Positions 8,728 through 18,802 of a stretch of DNA of 64,000 nt are shown here, one piece after another. Under the pieces are notes generated by a model. That model did not search any database. It was given only the letters and a program-made list of their open reading frames with translations, and was not told the origin of the DNA. The DNA is from Rhizobiales bacterium 62-47 (GTDB taxonomy: Bacteria; Pseudomonadota; Alphaproteobacteria; Rhizobiales; Xanthobacteraceae): the NCBI GenBank assembly GCA_001899255.1, contig MKVX01000011.1:307992-371991 (forward strand), given 5' to 3'. Numbering within the stretch: position 1 is the stretch's first letter; every line of letters starts with the position of its first letter. The position numbers were made by a program, and so were the translations under genes.

Positions 8728-11055
8728 ATGCCAGCCCTGACCAAACCTCTTTTCATCATCCCCAGCGCGGCGACGCTGTTGCTGTCGGGCCTCGGTTACA
8801 TCGCGTTGCCGGACAGCGCCGGAGCGCAGACTGTTCCCGAAGGGACCACCACGCTGCCGGAAATCGTCGTTCGCGCCCCGAGCCCGATCGTGCATCGGAC
8901 GCGGCCCAAACCACGCGCCGCAGCCGCAACCGCCGCCCCAGCGCCCGCCGCGCCTGCCCCTGCACCCGCGCAGCCCGCCGAACTGGCGGGCACGCTTCCG
9001 ATCGTCACCGATCAATTCGCGACGGTCACGGTCGTCCCCAATGAAGAGATCCGCCGCAACGGCGCTGCGACGCTGGGTGATCTGCTCAACAACAAGCCCG
9101 GAATCACCGGATCGTCCTACGCACCCGGCGGCTCCAGCCGGCCGATCGTTCGCGGGCTCGACGTCAACCGCGTCGGCATCGTCGAGAACGGCATGGGCAG
9201 CAACGGCGCATCCGATCTCGGCGAGGATCATTTCGTGCCGATCGATCCGCTGTCGACCAATCAGGTCGAAGTCATCCGCGGCCCGGCAACGCTGCGTTAC
9301 GGTTCGCAGGCCATCGGCGGCGTGGTGAGCGCCAGCAACAACCGCATTCCCGATGCGCTACCGTGCAGCGCGATGCCGACGATGCAGACCTACGGCTACA
9401 ACGTGAAGGCGCCGCAGCTCGCCGCGTCCAATCCATGCGTCAGCTTCGAGACGCGGGCCGCGTTGTCGAGCGTCGATCTCGGCCGCGAAGGTGCGGTGCT
9501 GCTCGATGCCGGTGGCAACAATTTCGCCATCCATGCCGATGCGTTTGCGCGCAAGACCGAAGACTACCGCATTCCCGGCGGCACGCAGAAGAACACCGCG
9601 ACCGACTCCAACGGCGCGTCGGTCGGCGGCTCGTACATTTTCACCGGTGGCTTTGTCGGCGCGGCGATCAGCCAGAACAACAGCGTCTATCATATCCCCG
9701 GCATCGAAGGTGAGGCGCTCGGCACCCGCATCGACGGCCGCCAGACCAAGTTCACCGCCAAGGGCGAATACCGCCCCGACGCGGCAGCGGTCGACGCCAT
9801 CCGCTTCTGGCTCGGCGCGACCGACTACAAGCACAACGAGCTCGGGCTGGCCGATGCCGCCGATCCGGCGAGCGACGGCGTGCGGCAGACTTTCACCAAC
9901 AAGGAGCAGGAGGGCCGCGTCGAAGTGCAACTGGCGCCGCTCAACCTGCGCTTCGCCGCGCTGACCACCGCGCTCGGCGTACAGGCGTCGCACCAGCAAC
10001 TGACGGCGCCGAGCCCGGACAATATCGGCAGCCCGCTCAACGGCCTGTGGGACCCCAACCAGAACGCTCGGCTCGCGGGCTACGTGTTCAACGAGCTGAA
10101 GTTCAGCCCCGTCACCAAGGCGCAGGTCGCCGCGCGGATCGAACGCGTCAATCTCAGCGGCACGATGCCGAGTTCGATTCCTGACGTATTCGATCTCAAC
10201 ACCGACCCCGCCGCGATCGGTCCGGCGACGGCACGTTCGCTGAGCTTCACGCCGAAAAGCGGCAGCATCGGCCTGATCCAGAATTTGCCGTGGGATCTCG
10301 CCGCCAGCATCACCGGGCAATATGTCGAGCGTGCGCCGAAGCCTGCCGAATTGTTCTCGCGCGGCGCTCACGACGCCACCGAAACGTTCGACATCGGCAA
10401 TCCAAATCTCGGCATCGAATCCGCAAAATCGGTCGAAGCTGGCTTGCGGCGTGCGGCCGGCCCCTTCCGCTTCGAACTGACGGGCTACTACACCCGTTTC
10501 AACGGCTTCATCTACCGGCGCCTCAACGGCAACACCTGCGACGACGTCGCCTGCATCAACGGTGTGGGTCTCGAATTGAAGCAGGCGATCTATTCGCAGC
10601 AGGACGCGGTGTTTCGCGGCGCCGAATTCCAGTTCCAGTACGATGTGCTGCCGGTGTGGAACGGGCAGTTCGGCATCGAAGGGCAATACGACGTCGTGCG
10701 CGCCACGTTCACCGACGGCACCAACGTGCCGCGCATCCCGCCGCAGCGCGTCGGCGGCGGCGTCTACTATCGCGACAGCAACTGGTTCGCGCGCGTCAAT
10801 CTGCTGCATGCGTTCGCGCAGAACGATGTCAGCGCAATGGAGACGCCGACCGCCGGCTACAACCGGCTGCGCGCCGAGATCAGCTACACGACAAAGCTCC
10901 CGAAAAACGACTGGTGGGGCGCGCAACAGGTGACGTTCGGATTGGTCGGCGACAACCTGCTCAATGCCGACATCCGCAACGCCGCAGCCTACAACAAGGA
11001 CGAGGTGCTGTTGCCGGGTCTCGGCGTGCGCATCTTCGCCAACGTGAAGTATTGA
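8728..11055 (+). CDS. TonB-dependent outer-membrane receptor, probably zinc
   Basis: This 775-residue receptor has a signal peptide ending near GAQT, a TonB-box-like TLPEIVVRA segment, an Ala/Pro-rich linker (residues about 55-90), a plug domain (IRRNGAATLGDLLNNKPGITG, then VEVIRGPATLRYGSQAIGGVV) and a beta-barrel ending ...GVRIFANVKY with a C-terminal aromatic. Substrate is not readable from the barrel, but the upstream Zur box and DUF2946 partner point to a ZnuD-like zinc receptor. Haem or other metal chelates are alternatives. Confidence 0.9.
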   Translation: MPALTKPLFIIPSAATLLLSGLGYIALPDSAGAQTVPEGTTTLPEIVVRAPSPIVHRTRPKPRAAAATAAPAPAAPAPAPAQPAELAGTLPIVTDQFATVTVVPNEEIRRNGAATLGDLLNNKPGITGSSYAPGGSSRPIVRGLDVNRVGIVENGMGSNGASDLGEDHFVPIDPLSTNQVEVIRGPATLRYGSQAIGGVVSASNNRIPDALPCSAMPTMQTYGYNVKAPQLAASNPCVSFETRAALSSVDLGREGAVLLDAGGNNFAIHADAFARKTEDYRIPGGTQKNTATDSNGASVGGSYIFTGGFVGAAISQNNSVYHIPGIEGEALGTRIDGRQTKFTAKGEYRPDAAAVDAIRFWLGATDYKHNELGLADAADPASDGVRQTFTNKEQEGRVEVQLAPLNLRFAALTTALGVQASHQQLTAPSPDNIGSPLNGLWDPNQNARLAGYVFNELKFSPVTKAQVAARIERVNLSGTMPSSIPDVFDLNTDPAAIGPATARSLSFTPKSGSIGLIQNLPWDLAASITGQYVERAPKPAELFSRGAHDATETFDIGNPNLGIESAKSVEAGLRRAAGPFRFELTGYYTRFNGFIYRRLNGNTCDDVACINGVGLELKQAIYSQQDAVFRGAEFQFQYDVLPVWNGQFGIEGQYDVVRATFTDGTNVPRIPPQRVGGGVYYRDSNWFARVNLLHAFAQNDVSAMETPTAGYNRLRAEISYTTKLPKNDWWGAQQVTFGLVGDNLLNADIRNAAAYNKDEVLLPGLGVRIFANVKY

Positions 11056-11065
11056 ATCATTCTAT

Positions 11066-11096
11066 TGTCATGGCCGGATCTATTCCGGCCATGACA
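11066..11096. terminator. Bidirectional hairpin terminator
   Basis: TGTCATGGCCGG and CCGGCCATGACA form a perfect 12-bp stem with a 7-nt loop between the convergent TonB-receptor and acetyltransferase genes. The tract is followed by AAAC on the plus strand, so T-runs are weak. It may double as a dispersed small palindrome of this group. Confidence 0.65.
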
Positions 11097-11176
11097 AACT
11101 AACTTACCTCGCCCGATTCATTGACTGCTTTTGAATCAGACTCTCAGGGTGACAATCGATCAACGATTGCCCCGTC

Positions 11177-11707
11177 TCAGCGTGATTTCAAAATCTCACG
11201 CGCGAACGCCCAGTCCGGCCGGATCGGTCCGGACACGTTGTCGAACGCGCCCTCGACCAGTTCGGCGACCAGCAGCCGGCGATGATCCACCGGCCCCGGC
11301 ATGTCGGTGCGGCCCTTGGGGATCATCTTGAAGCCGACGCGGCTGTAATAGGCTTCGTCCCCCACCAGCACCACCAGCGTATGGCCCTTGGCCCGGGCAT
11401 CCTTCAATGCGCGATCGAGCAAGGCGCGCCCGACGCCACGGCTGCGGAACGGCGGCTCGACCGTCAGCGGCCCCAGCAGCAATGCCGGCGTGTCGCCGAT
11501 GCAGATCGGCAACTGCCGCACCGAGCCGACCAGCAACGTGCCGATACGCGCGGTGAACGACAGATCGAGCCGGTGATCGACATGCTCGCGCAAGCGATAG
11601 GCGCTCAGCACGAAGCGACCCGGCCCGAACGTGCGCTCGTGCAGGCGTTCGATGGCCTGCGCGTCGTTGGCGGATTCAGGCAAAATGGTCAGCGAAAGAT
11701 CGGACAT
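11177..11707 (-). CDS. GNAT family N-acetyltransferase
   Basis: This 176-residue protein has the GNAT acetyl-CoA-binding signature (V/E)PPFRSRGVGRALLDRAL near residue 85, followed by the beta-5 segment TLVVLVGDEAYYSRVGF. I start at the ATG giving MSDLSLTILPES; an upstream frame extension is non-coding in look. It resembles YhbS-type acetyltransferases whose substrate is not defined. It is 89 bp downstream of a NUDIX gene on the same strand. Confidence 0.88.
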   Translation of the reverse strand: MSDLSLTILPESANDAQAIERLHERTFGPGRFVLSAYRLREHVDHRLDLSFTARIGTLLVGSVRQLPICIGDTPALLLGPLTVEPPFRSRGVGRALLDRALKDARAKGHTLVVLVGDEAYYSRVGFKMIPKGRTDMPGPVDHRRLLVAELVEGAFDNVSGPIRPDWAFAREILKSR

Positions 11708-11796
11708 AGCGAGGCGCGGGATAGCATTTGCCGGCAGCGGGGTCCATGGCGGTTTGGCAAGAATTGGCCCGCAATCCTCTGCTGCCACCGAGGCCG

Positions 11797-12282
11797 TCAG
11801 CTCCAGGCCGCGCCGGGCGGCCTGCCCTCGAGCACTTCCGCGATCCGTAATCGTGTCCCTGCCGTCGTCTCCGGCGGTAGCGCGCTGGCATGGAAAAAGC
11901 CGCTGGCGACGATCTCGCGGTTCGGGTCGGGCGCGCGATCCTGACTGAAGCGGCGAATGACGAACACCGCGACATGATCGCGGCGCGAGACGTGGCGATT
12001 GAAGAAGATGCCGTGCAGTTGCGGCGGGCCTTCGAGCGCGATGCGGCCTTCCTCGATCAGTTCACGCCGCAGCGAGTCCTCGACCGTCTCGCCGACCTCG
12101 ACGCCACCGCCGGGCAAATGCCAACCCGAGACGTAACTGTGCTTGACCAGAAACACCCGGTCCTCGCTGTCGAGCACCACGCCGCGCACGCCGAACGTCA
12201 TACCGCGCGCGAAGCGCCAATACAGATGGAAGACGCGACGCAGGGCCGGCTCGAAGCGGGCTCTCCAACCTGGATTCGTCAT
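11797..12282 (-). CDS. NUDIX hydrolase domain protein
   Basis: A 161-residue NUDIX protein beginning MTNPGWRARFEPALRR. The NUDIX box runs through GGGVEVGETVEDS then LRRELIEEGRI; the two Glu of the REx2EE core are present, but the conserved glycine after EE-x is replaced by arginine. Flanking segments VKHSYVSGWHLPGGG and HVAVFVIRRF are typical. It probably hydrolyses a nucleoside diphosphate derivative. A GTG- or ATG-started extension of 12 residues exists upstream but lacks a good ribosome site. Confidence 0.85.
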   Translation of the reverse strand: MTNPGWRARFEPALRRVFHLYWRFARGMTFGVRGVVLDSEDRVFLVKHSYVSGWHLPGGGVEVGETVEDSLRRELIEEGRIALEGPPQLHGIFFNRHVSRRDHVAVFVIRRFSQDRAPDPNREIVASGFFHASALPPETTAGTRLRIAEVLEGRPPGAAWS

Positions 12283-12445
12283 GCCGACAGCAACCCCGCT
12301 CACGTCCGATGGTCCCATAGCAACATTCGCCCGCTCCGGCAGACATCTCGACGCACAGTCGAATCGAGCAGACTATTGATTCTTGCCCCACGCCAGTCAT
12401 CTTGGCAAAAACGCCCCGATTTTCACAGCAAGCCGCGAGATCATC

Positions 12446-13402
12446 GTGAAGCAATTTGCCGATCTGACCGAACGCGAAATTCTGGCACTGGCCGTCTCCA
12501 ATGAGGACGAGGACAGCCGCATCTATCGCGACTTCGCCGCCGGCCTCTCGGAGGCGTTTCCGGCATCGGCCGCAGTATTCACCGGGATGGCCGACGAGGA
12601 AATGAAGCATCGCGACATGCTGCTCACTCTTTATCGCACCCGGTTCGGCGACTATCTGCCGCTGATCCGGCGGCAGGATGTCAAAGGCTTCATCAAGCGC
12701 AAGCCGCTCTGGCTGATGCGACCGCTCGGCATTGCCGAGGTGCGCAGCTATGCCACCGGCATGGAGCAGGACGCCGCGCGCTTCTATCGCAAGGCTGCCG
12801 AAGCGAGCAGCGACGCATCGATCCGACAATTGCTGCTCAAGCTCGCCGAGGAGGAAATCCGGCATGAAGCCCTCGCCGGCCGCCTTGCCGAGAAATATTT
12901 GACCGAAGACGCCCGTGCCAGCGAGGCCGACAGCGAACGCCGCGCGTTCGTTTTGCAATACGTCCAGCCCGGACTGGTCGGTCTGATGGACGGCTCGGTC
13001 TCGACGCTGGCCCCGTTGTTCGCCGCAGCCTTCGCCACACACCGGCCGTTCGAGACGTTCCTCGTCGGTCTTGCCGCCTCTGTCGGTGCCGGCATTTCGA
13101 TGGGCTTCGCCGAAGCATTATCCGACGACGGCACGCTGAGCGGACGCGGCTCGCCGTGGATTCGCGGCCTCGTGTGCGGACTGATGACCGCACTCGGCGG
13201 GCTCGGTCATACCCTGCCCTATTTGATTCCCGACTTTTACATCGCGACCGTGCTCGCGGTTGCGGTTGTCGCCGTCGAGCTGGCGGTGATTTCGTGGATC
13301 AGGCATCGTTTCATGGATACGCCTTGGTTGCAGGCGACATTCCAGATCGCGGTGGGCGGCACACTGGTATTTCTGACCGGTATTCTGATAGGCAGCGCGT
13401 GA
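12446..13402 (+). CDS. mbfA: Membrane-bound ferritin MbfA (iron exporter)
   Basis: The 318-residue protein combines an N-terminal rubrerythrin/ferritin-like diiron domain (EREILALAVSNEDED, ADEEMKHRD, LAEEEIRHE) with a C-terminal VIT1/CCC1-like membrane domain (about five helices, MDGSVSTLAPLFAAAF onward). MbfA in Bradyrhizobium and Agrobacterium exports iron and protects against iron and peroxide stress. The GTG start giving VKQFADLTEREIL matches the family N-terminus better than the ATG 63 nt upstream. I see no clear Irr box in the 150 bp before it. Its stop overlaps the next start. Confidence 0.93.
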   Translation: MKQFADLTEREILALAVSNEDEDSRIYRDFAAGLSEAFPASAAVFTGMADEEMKHRDMLLTLYRTRFGDYLPLIRRQDVKGFIKRKPLWLMRPLGIAEVRSYATGMEQDAARFYRKAAEASSDASIRQLLLKLAEEEIRHEALAGRLAEKYLTEDARASEADSERRAFVLQYVQPGLVGLMDGSVSTLAPLFAAAFATHRPFETFLVGLAASVGAGISMGFAEALSDDGTLSGRGSPWIRGLVCGLMTALGGLGHTLPYLIPDFYIATVLAVAVVAVELAVISWIRHRFMDTPWLQATFQIAVGGTLVFLTGILIGSA

Positions 13403-14298
13403 TGACGGCCTACACGCTGGCGCATCTGTCCGATCCGCATCTGCCGCCGATGCCGGCCGCGCGGCTGCATCAGCTCGCCGGCAAGCGTGCGTTCGGCTAC
13501 CTGAACTGGAAGCGCAATCGCCACGCCATTCACCGGCGCGAGGTGCTCGATCTGCTGGTCGCCGACATGCAGGCGCATCAGCCCGATCACATCGCCATCA
13601 CCGGAGACCTGGTCAATCTCGCGCTACCAGCGGAATTCGCTCCGGCGCGGCGGTGGCTGCATAGCGTCGGCCCGGCGGATCGGGTCACCGTCGTTCCCGG
13701 CAACCACGACGCCTACGTGCAGAGCACGCGCCATCACTTCGGGAGGGAATTCGCCGACTATCTATGCGGCGACGAGGCGACGGCAGGCAGCATGCAGTTC
13801 CCGTTCGTGCGCCATCGCGGTCCGCTGGCGCTGATCGGCGTTTCGACCGCAGTGCCGACGGCGCCGCTGCTGGCAACCGGCAAGATCGGCGCCGCGCAAT
13901 TTCAGGCGCTGGATCGGCTGCTGCGCCAGCTCGCCGATACGCAATCGTTTCGCGTGCTGCTGATTCATCATCCGCTGCGCTCGGATCATCACGGCCGCTT
14001 CAAACGTCTCACCGATGCGGACGAGTTGCTGACGGCGCTGCGGCGTCATGGCGTCGACCTGATCCTGCACGGTCACGATCATGTCCATTCGACGATGTGG
14101 TTCGATGGACCCAATGGCCGTATCCCGGCCATCGGCGCGCCGTCGGCTTCCGCCGTGGCGCACGGCCATCACCCCGCCGCCGCCTACAACATGTTTTCGA
14201 TCGAACGTGACGGCAGCGGCTGGCGCTGCGAACAAGGCGTGCGCGGGCTGCTGCGCGCCGATCACATCGGCGACGTGCGGCGGGTCAGATTGTTCTAA
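13402..14298 (+). CDS. Metallophosphoesterase
   Basis: A 298-residue calcineurin-like phosphoesterase. The metal-binding motifs appear in order: LSDPH near residue 8, ITGDLVNLAL near residue 65, VVPGNHDAY near residue 97, LLIHHPLR near residue 190 and LILHGHDHVH near residue 220. This is the cyclic-nucleotide phosphodiesterase/CpdA-like class, but the substrate is not established. TGATG overlap with mbfA indicates one transcription unit. Confidence 0.92.
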   Translation: MTAYTLAHLSDPHLPPMPAARLHQLAGKRAFGYLNWKRNRHAIHRREVLDLLVADMQAHQPDHIAITGDLVNLALPAEFAPARRWLHSVGPADRVTVVPGNHDAYVQSTRHHFGREFADYLCGDEATAGSMQFPFVRHRGPLALIGVSTAVPTAPLLATGKIGAAQFQALDRLLRQLADTQSFRVLLIHHPLRSDHHGRFKRLTDADELLTALRRHGVDLILHGHDHVHSTMWFDGPNGRIPAIGAPSASAVAHGHHPAAAYNMFSIERDGSGWRCEQGVRGLLRADHIGDVRRVRLF

Positions 14299-14855
14299 GA
14301 GCTGCGCAGCGCCGCAAACAGCGCAAGGCCGAACAGCGCGGCAACGCCGACGATGAAGCCGAAAGCGAAACTCCACAGCCCGCGACCGCGGCGCGGCTTC
14401 TCCGCGGCGATCTGCTCCGGTAGTGGCGTGGCGACGAGCGCGTGTTCACGCTCGATCATCCGGCGCGCGACATAGTCGGTCACCGCCTGAACGATCGCCG
14501 ATGCGGTATGCGACTCCGCCAGCACGATGCGGCCGAAGCGGGTGTCCTGCACGAAGCGATACAGCCGCTTGTCGCGGCCCATCACCACATGCGCCACGAC
14601 ATCGATCCACAACCGTGGCGTATCGCCCTGGCTGATGCCGCGATCGAACAAATCGACGTTATCCGGAATTTGCGCGAACAGCGGATCCAGCGCCTCGTTG
14701 AGAATTTCAAGGCGTGCCACTTCGGCGTCGCGCAGATCGATCACCACGCCGTTGCGGTCGGCGGCTTCGATTCGCGCGCGCCGCAACGCATCGCGCAGCC
14801 GGATCGGCTGCTCGCCGGGAGCCGCACTGCTTCCGATATTGTGCGCGTCCGACAT
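14295..14855 (-). CDS. Hypothetical protein with C-terminal membrane helix
   Basis: A 186-residue protein beginning MSDAHNIGSS; I do not recognise a named family. A soluble N-terminal domain (residues about 20-140) has a regular alternation of charged helices and the segment DTPRLWIDVVAHVVMGRDKRLYRFVQDTRFGR broken over residues 85-120. A Lys/Arg-rich linker precedes one transmembrane helix, SFAFGFIVGVAALFGLALFAAL, at the extreme C-terminus, so it is tail-anchored in look. It converges on the metallophosphoesterase with overlapping stop codons. High GC and regular codon use support a real gene. Confidence 0.75.
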   Translation of the reverse strand: MSDAHNIGSSAAPGEQPIRLRDALRRARIEAADRNGVVIDLRDAEVARLEILNEALDPLFAQIPDNVDLFDRGISQGDTPRLWIDVVAHVVMGRDKRLYRFVQDTRFGRIVLAESHTASAIVQAVTDYVARRMIEREHALVATPLPEQIAAEKPRRGRGLWSFAFGFIVGVAALFGLALFAALRSS

Positions 14856-14991
14856 CGACAGGCGACCTTTAAACAAGTGAGAGCTGCCGGGTTAATCTAT
14901 CAGCAACCACGCTCGGCGAACAGCCGGTTCGCTGCGGATAAGCTTCCCAAGCAGCGGTCGCACAAGGCCATTTCAAGGCGCTTTCACGGCA

Positions 14992-15021
14992 ACGGCCCCA
15001 CCCGTTGCCGGATGGGGCCGT
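14992..15021 (-). terminator. Hairpin downstream of the DUF4170 gene
   Basis: ACGGCCCCA and TGGGGCCGT form a 9-bp stem with a 12-nt loop, 35 bp past the DUF4170 stop on the minus strand. There is no T-run, so it may be an attenuator or Rho-linked end. I see nothing else in this gap of about 200 bp. Confidence 0.5.
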
Positions 15022-15055
15022 CGCGCCCTTGGATTTGTCGTTCCGCTCTCCGGTG

Positions 15056-15265
15056 TTAGCCGGCGGCGCGTTGCGGCTCTTCGACGATGGAGAAGCGCAC
15101 GTTGCCGCGATGGCGATTCTGCTCGGAGACTTCACGCCAGGCGTCTTCGGCCTCCTTGCGGCTCTTGAACGGCCCCTGTACCTGGGCCGAACCTTCCACC
15201 AGCTTGTGGAAATTCATCGAGCCGAACTCACCGCCGATCACCCAGAAAAGAGAACCGTTCGTCAT
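15056..15265 (-). CDS. DUF4170 domain-containing protein
   Basis: A 69-residue protein (MTNGSLFWVIGGEFGSMNFH...) matching the DUF4170 family seen in Rhizobiales, of unknown role. The SRKEAEDAWREVSEQNRHRG segment is characteristic. It lies 12 bp downstream of isocitrate lyase on the same strand, so it is probably cotranscribed with it. Confidence 0.88.
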   Translation of the reverse strand: MTNGSLFWVIGGEFGSMNFHKLVEGSAQVQGPFKSRKEAEDAWREVSEQNRHRGNVRFSIVEEPQRAAG

Positions 15266-15277
15266 CGTAGCCTCCTG

Positions 15278-16564
<1,287 letters not shown>

Positions 16565-16731
16565 CTCTATCTCCAATCAACAATCGTGACATTGCATTGC
16601 GAAAGCGTGCCGATAGCTAAACGCGAAACGGCCGATTTATGATAGATAGCTTGTCATAGAATGGTGATGTGATGTAACATACGCACATGTCATATATGTA
16701 ATATTGTAATTTTTGTCACAAACAGGCTCTC
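16565..16731. promoter_or_regulatory. Divergent aceA/scfR promoter region
   Basis: This 167-bp AT-rich gap separates the divergent isocitrate lyase and regulator genes. The half nearer the regulator (16630-16720) is strongly AT-rich with several TGTAA/TTACA-like words (TGTAACATA, TGTAATATTGTAA). A direct repeat ATTGCATTGC lies at 16591-16600. Which of these is the regulator operator cannot be decided by eye. Confidence 0.55.
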
Positions 16732-18174
16732 ATGGCGGATTCCGGCAAGAAACTCTTCGTTGGCCCCCGTTTCCGGCGCATCCGCCAGCAACTCGGCCTG
16801 TCGCAAACCCAGATGGCGGAGGGACTCGGCCTGTCGCCGAGCTACATCAACCTCATCGAACGCAACCAGCGACCGGTCACCGCGCAGACCTTGCTGCGCC
16901 TCGCCGAGACCTATGACCTCGACCTGCGCGACCTTGCCACCGCCGACGAGGATCGCTTCTTCGCCGAACTGAACGAAATTTTTTCCGATCCGCTGTTCCG
17001 GCAGATCGATCTGCCGAAACAGGAATTGCGCGACCTCGCCGAACTCTGTCCGGGCGTGACGCACGCGCTGCAACGGCTGTATGCCGCCTACACCGAGGCG
17101 CGGCGCGGCGAGACCATGGTCGCGGCGCAGATGGCCGATCGCAACGAAGGTGTCCGCTTCGAGGCCAATCCGATCGAGCGCGTGCGGGATCTCATCGAGG
17201 CCAACCGCAACTACTTCCCCGAACTCGAACAGGCTGCGGAGACTTTGCGCGATGAAGTCAGCGTGACATCGCAGGAATTGTTCGCGGCTCTCAGCGAACG
17301 GCTGCGCGAAAAACATTCCATCGTCACCCGCATCATGCCGGTGGACGTCATGCGCGAAACGCTGCGGCGGTTCGACCGGCATCGCCGGCAACTGCTGATT
17401 TCCGAGTTGGTCGACGGCTCCGGGCGCCTGTTCCAACTGGCGTTCCAGATCGGGCTGGCGGAATCCGGCGGCCAATTCGACGCGATCATCAATCGCGCGG
17501 GTCCGCTGGATGACACCGCGCGACGGCTGTATCGTATTTCGCTGGCGAACTATTTCGCCGCCGCTGTGATGATGCCGTATCAGGCTTTCCACAGCGCTGC
17601 GGAATCGCTTGGCTACGACGTTCACGTGCTGGGGCAGCGCTTCAATGCCGGTTTCGAACAGGTCTGCCATCGCCTGACGACGCTGCAGCGGCCGAACGCG
17701 CGCGGCGTGCCGTTCTTCATGCTGCGCGTCGACAATGCCGGCAACGTTTCAAAGCGGTTTTCATCCGGCACGTTTCCGTTCTCGAAATTCGGCGGCACCT
17801 GCCCATTGTGGAATGTGCATTCGACCTTCGACACGCCCGACCGCCTGCTCAAGCAGGTGATCGAACTGCCGGACGGCAGCCGCTATTTCTCCATCGCGCA
17901 GATGGCGCGCCGGCCGGTAGCACTGCATCCACAACCGCAGCCGCGTTTCGCCATCGGCCTCGGCTGCGAAATCCGCCACGCCGCGCGGCTGGTCTATGCC
18001 AGCGGCATGGACCTCGACAAGGCCGAGGGAACGCCGATCGGCGTCAACTGCCGCCTGTGCGAGCGCGAGAACTGCAGCCAGCGCGCAGAACCGCCCATCA
18101 CCCGCAGCCTGATCCTCGACGAAAATACCCGCCGCGTGTCGTCGTTTGCTTTCAGCAATGCGAGGGAGCTCTAG
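16732..18174 (+). CDS. ScfR/RamB-type short-chain fatty acyl transcriptional regulator
   Basis: A 480-residue regulator with an N-terminal XRE helix-turn-helix (residues about 10-70, LSQTQMAEGLGLSPSYINLIE), a central IrrE-like domain (residues about 180-330) and a C-terminal DUF2083/short-chain-fatty-acyl sensor domain with the motif CRLCERENCSQRAEPP near residue 445. Members such as RamB control the glyoxylate shunt and propionate metabolism. Its divergent position next to aceA makes aceA the likely target. Confidence 0.92.
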   Translation: MADSGKKLFVGPRFRRIRQQLGLSQTQMAEGLGLSPSYINLIERNQRPVTAQTLLRLAETYDLDLRDLATADEDRFFAELNEIFSDPLFRQIDLPKQELRDLAELCPGVTHALQRLYAAYTEARRGETMVAAQMADRNEGVRFEANPIERVRDLIEANRNYFPELEQAAETLRDEVSVTSQELFAALSERLREKHSIVTRIMPVDVMRETLRRFDRHRRQLLISELVDGSGRLFQLAFQIGLAESGGQFDAIINRAGPLDDTARRLYRISLANYFAAAVMMPYQAFHSAAESLGYDVHVLGQRFNAGFEQVCHRLTTLQRPNARGVPFFMLRVDNAGNVSKRFSSGTFPFSKFGGTCPLWNVHSTFDTPDRLLKQVIELPDGSRYFSIAQMARRPVALHPQPQPRFAIGLGCEIRHAARLVYASGMDLDKAEGTPIGVNCRLCERENCSQRAEPPITRSLILDENTRRVSSFAFSNAREL

Positions 18175-18185
18175 CTACCGGCGAT

Positions 18186-18686
18186 TTAGTTGACAGGCTG
18201 TCCTGTATTGCCTCGCTTCAGCCAGGCATAGACAAGGCTCAGCGTCAGGCAATAGGCCGCGAGCATAACGAGCATCAATAACGCCGGCCATGCGCCGGCA
18301 CCGGCTTTGGCCGCGAATACGCCGTGGCCGATCCCCGGCAGAATGACAAGTCCGGTCAAAAGCCATGCAAACACCGTGACAACTAGACCCTTGCCAATCA
18401 CCGTCGCTCCGGGGATGCGATCGTAGGCCCACGCGAAGATCGAACTCCATACCAAAGCACCGCTCACCATCGGCAACAGCCATGAGAGACTTTGCGCCCA
18501 TTCAGCGCCGACCCATTTCACAAGTTGGTGTTGCAGGTCGAGATACGGTTGGAAAGCTGGGAGAATGCCAAACCATCGGCGCGCGGCCATCAGCAAACTC
18601 TGAGCCATCATGCCGCAGATACCCGCAATCACGGCATTGCGCAGCTTGGCGAGAATAGTGCCGATCAAGCCATCAACATGCGACAT
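18186..18686 (-). CDS. Hypothetical integral membrane protein
   Basis: A 166-residue protein with four predicted helices (AVIAGICGMMAQSLLMAA; SLSWLLPMVSGALVWSSIF; GLVVTVFAWLLTGLVILPG; PALLMLVMLAAYCLTLSLVY). I do not recognise a named family with confidence; it looks like the small four-helix DUF6789-type proteins. The ATG giving MSHVDGLIG is preferred to a TTG 30 nt upstream. It converges on the ScfR gene with 11 bp between stops. Confidence 0.72.
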   Translation of the reverse strand: MSHVDGLIGTILAKLRNAVIAGICGMMAQSLLMAARRWFGILPAFQPYLDLQHQLVKWVGAEWAQSLSWLLPMVSGALVWSSIFAWAYDRIPGATVIGKGLVVTVFAWLLTGLVILPGIGHGVFAAKAGAGAWPALLMLVMLAAYCLTLSLVYAWLKRGNTGQPVN

Positions 18687-18802
18687 CGTCGAACCCGTTG
18701 AACACGTTCCCTTCAATCGAGATCGTGCGGTGACCTTGGGCTTTTGTGGGATTTCGTGCCAATGTTGGCAAGGGGAATCAATTCAACGATCGTTGACGCG
18801 AG

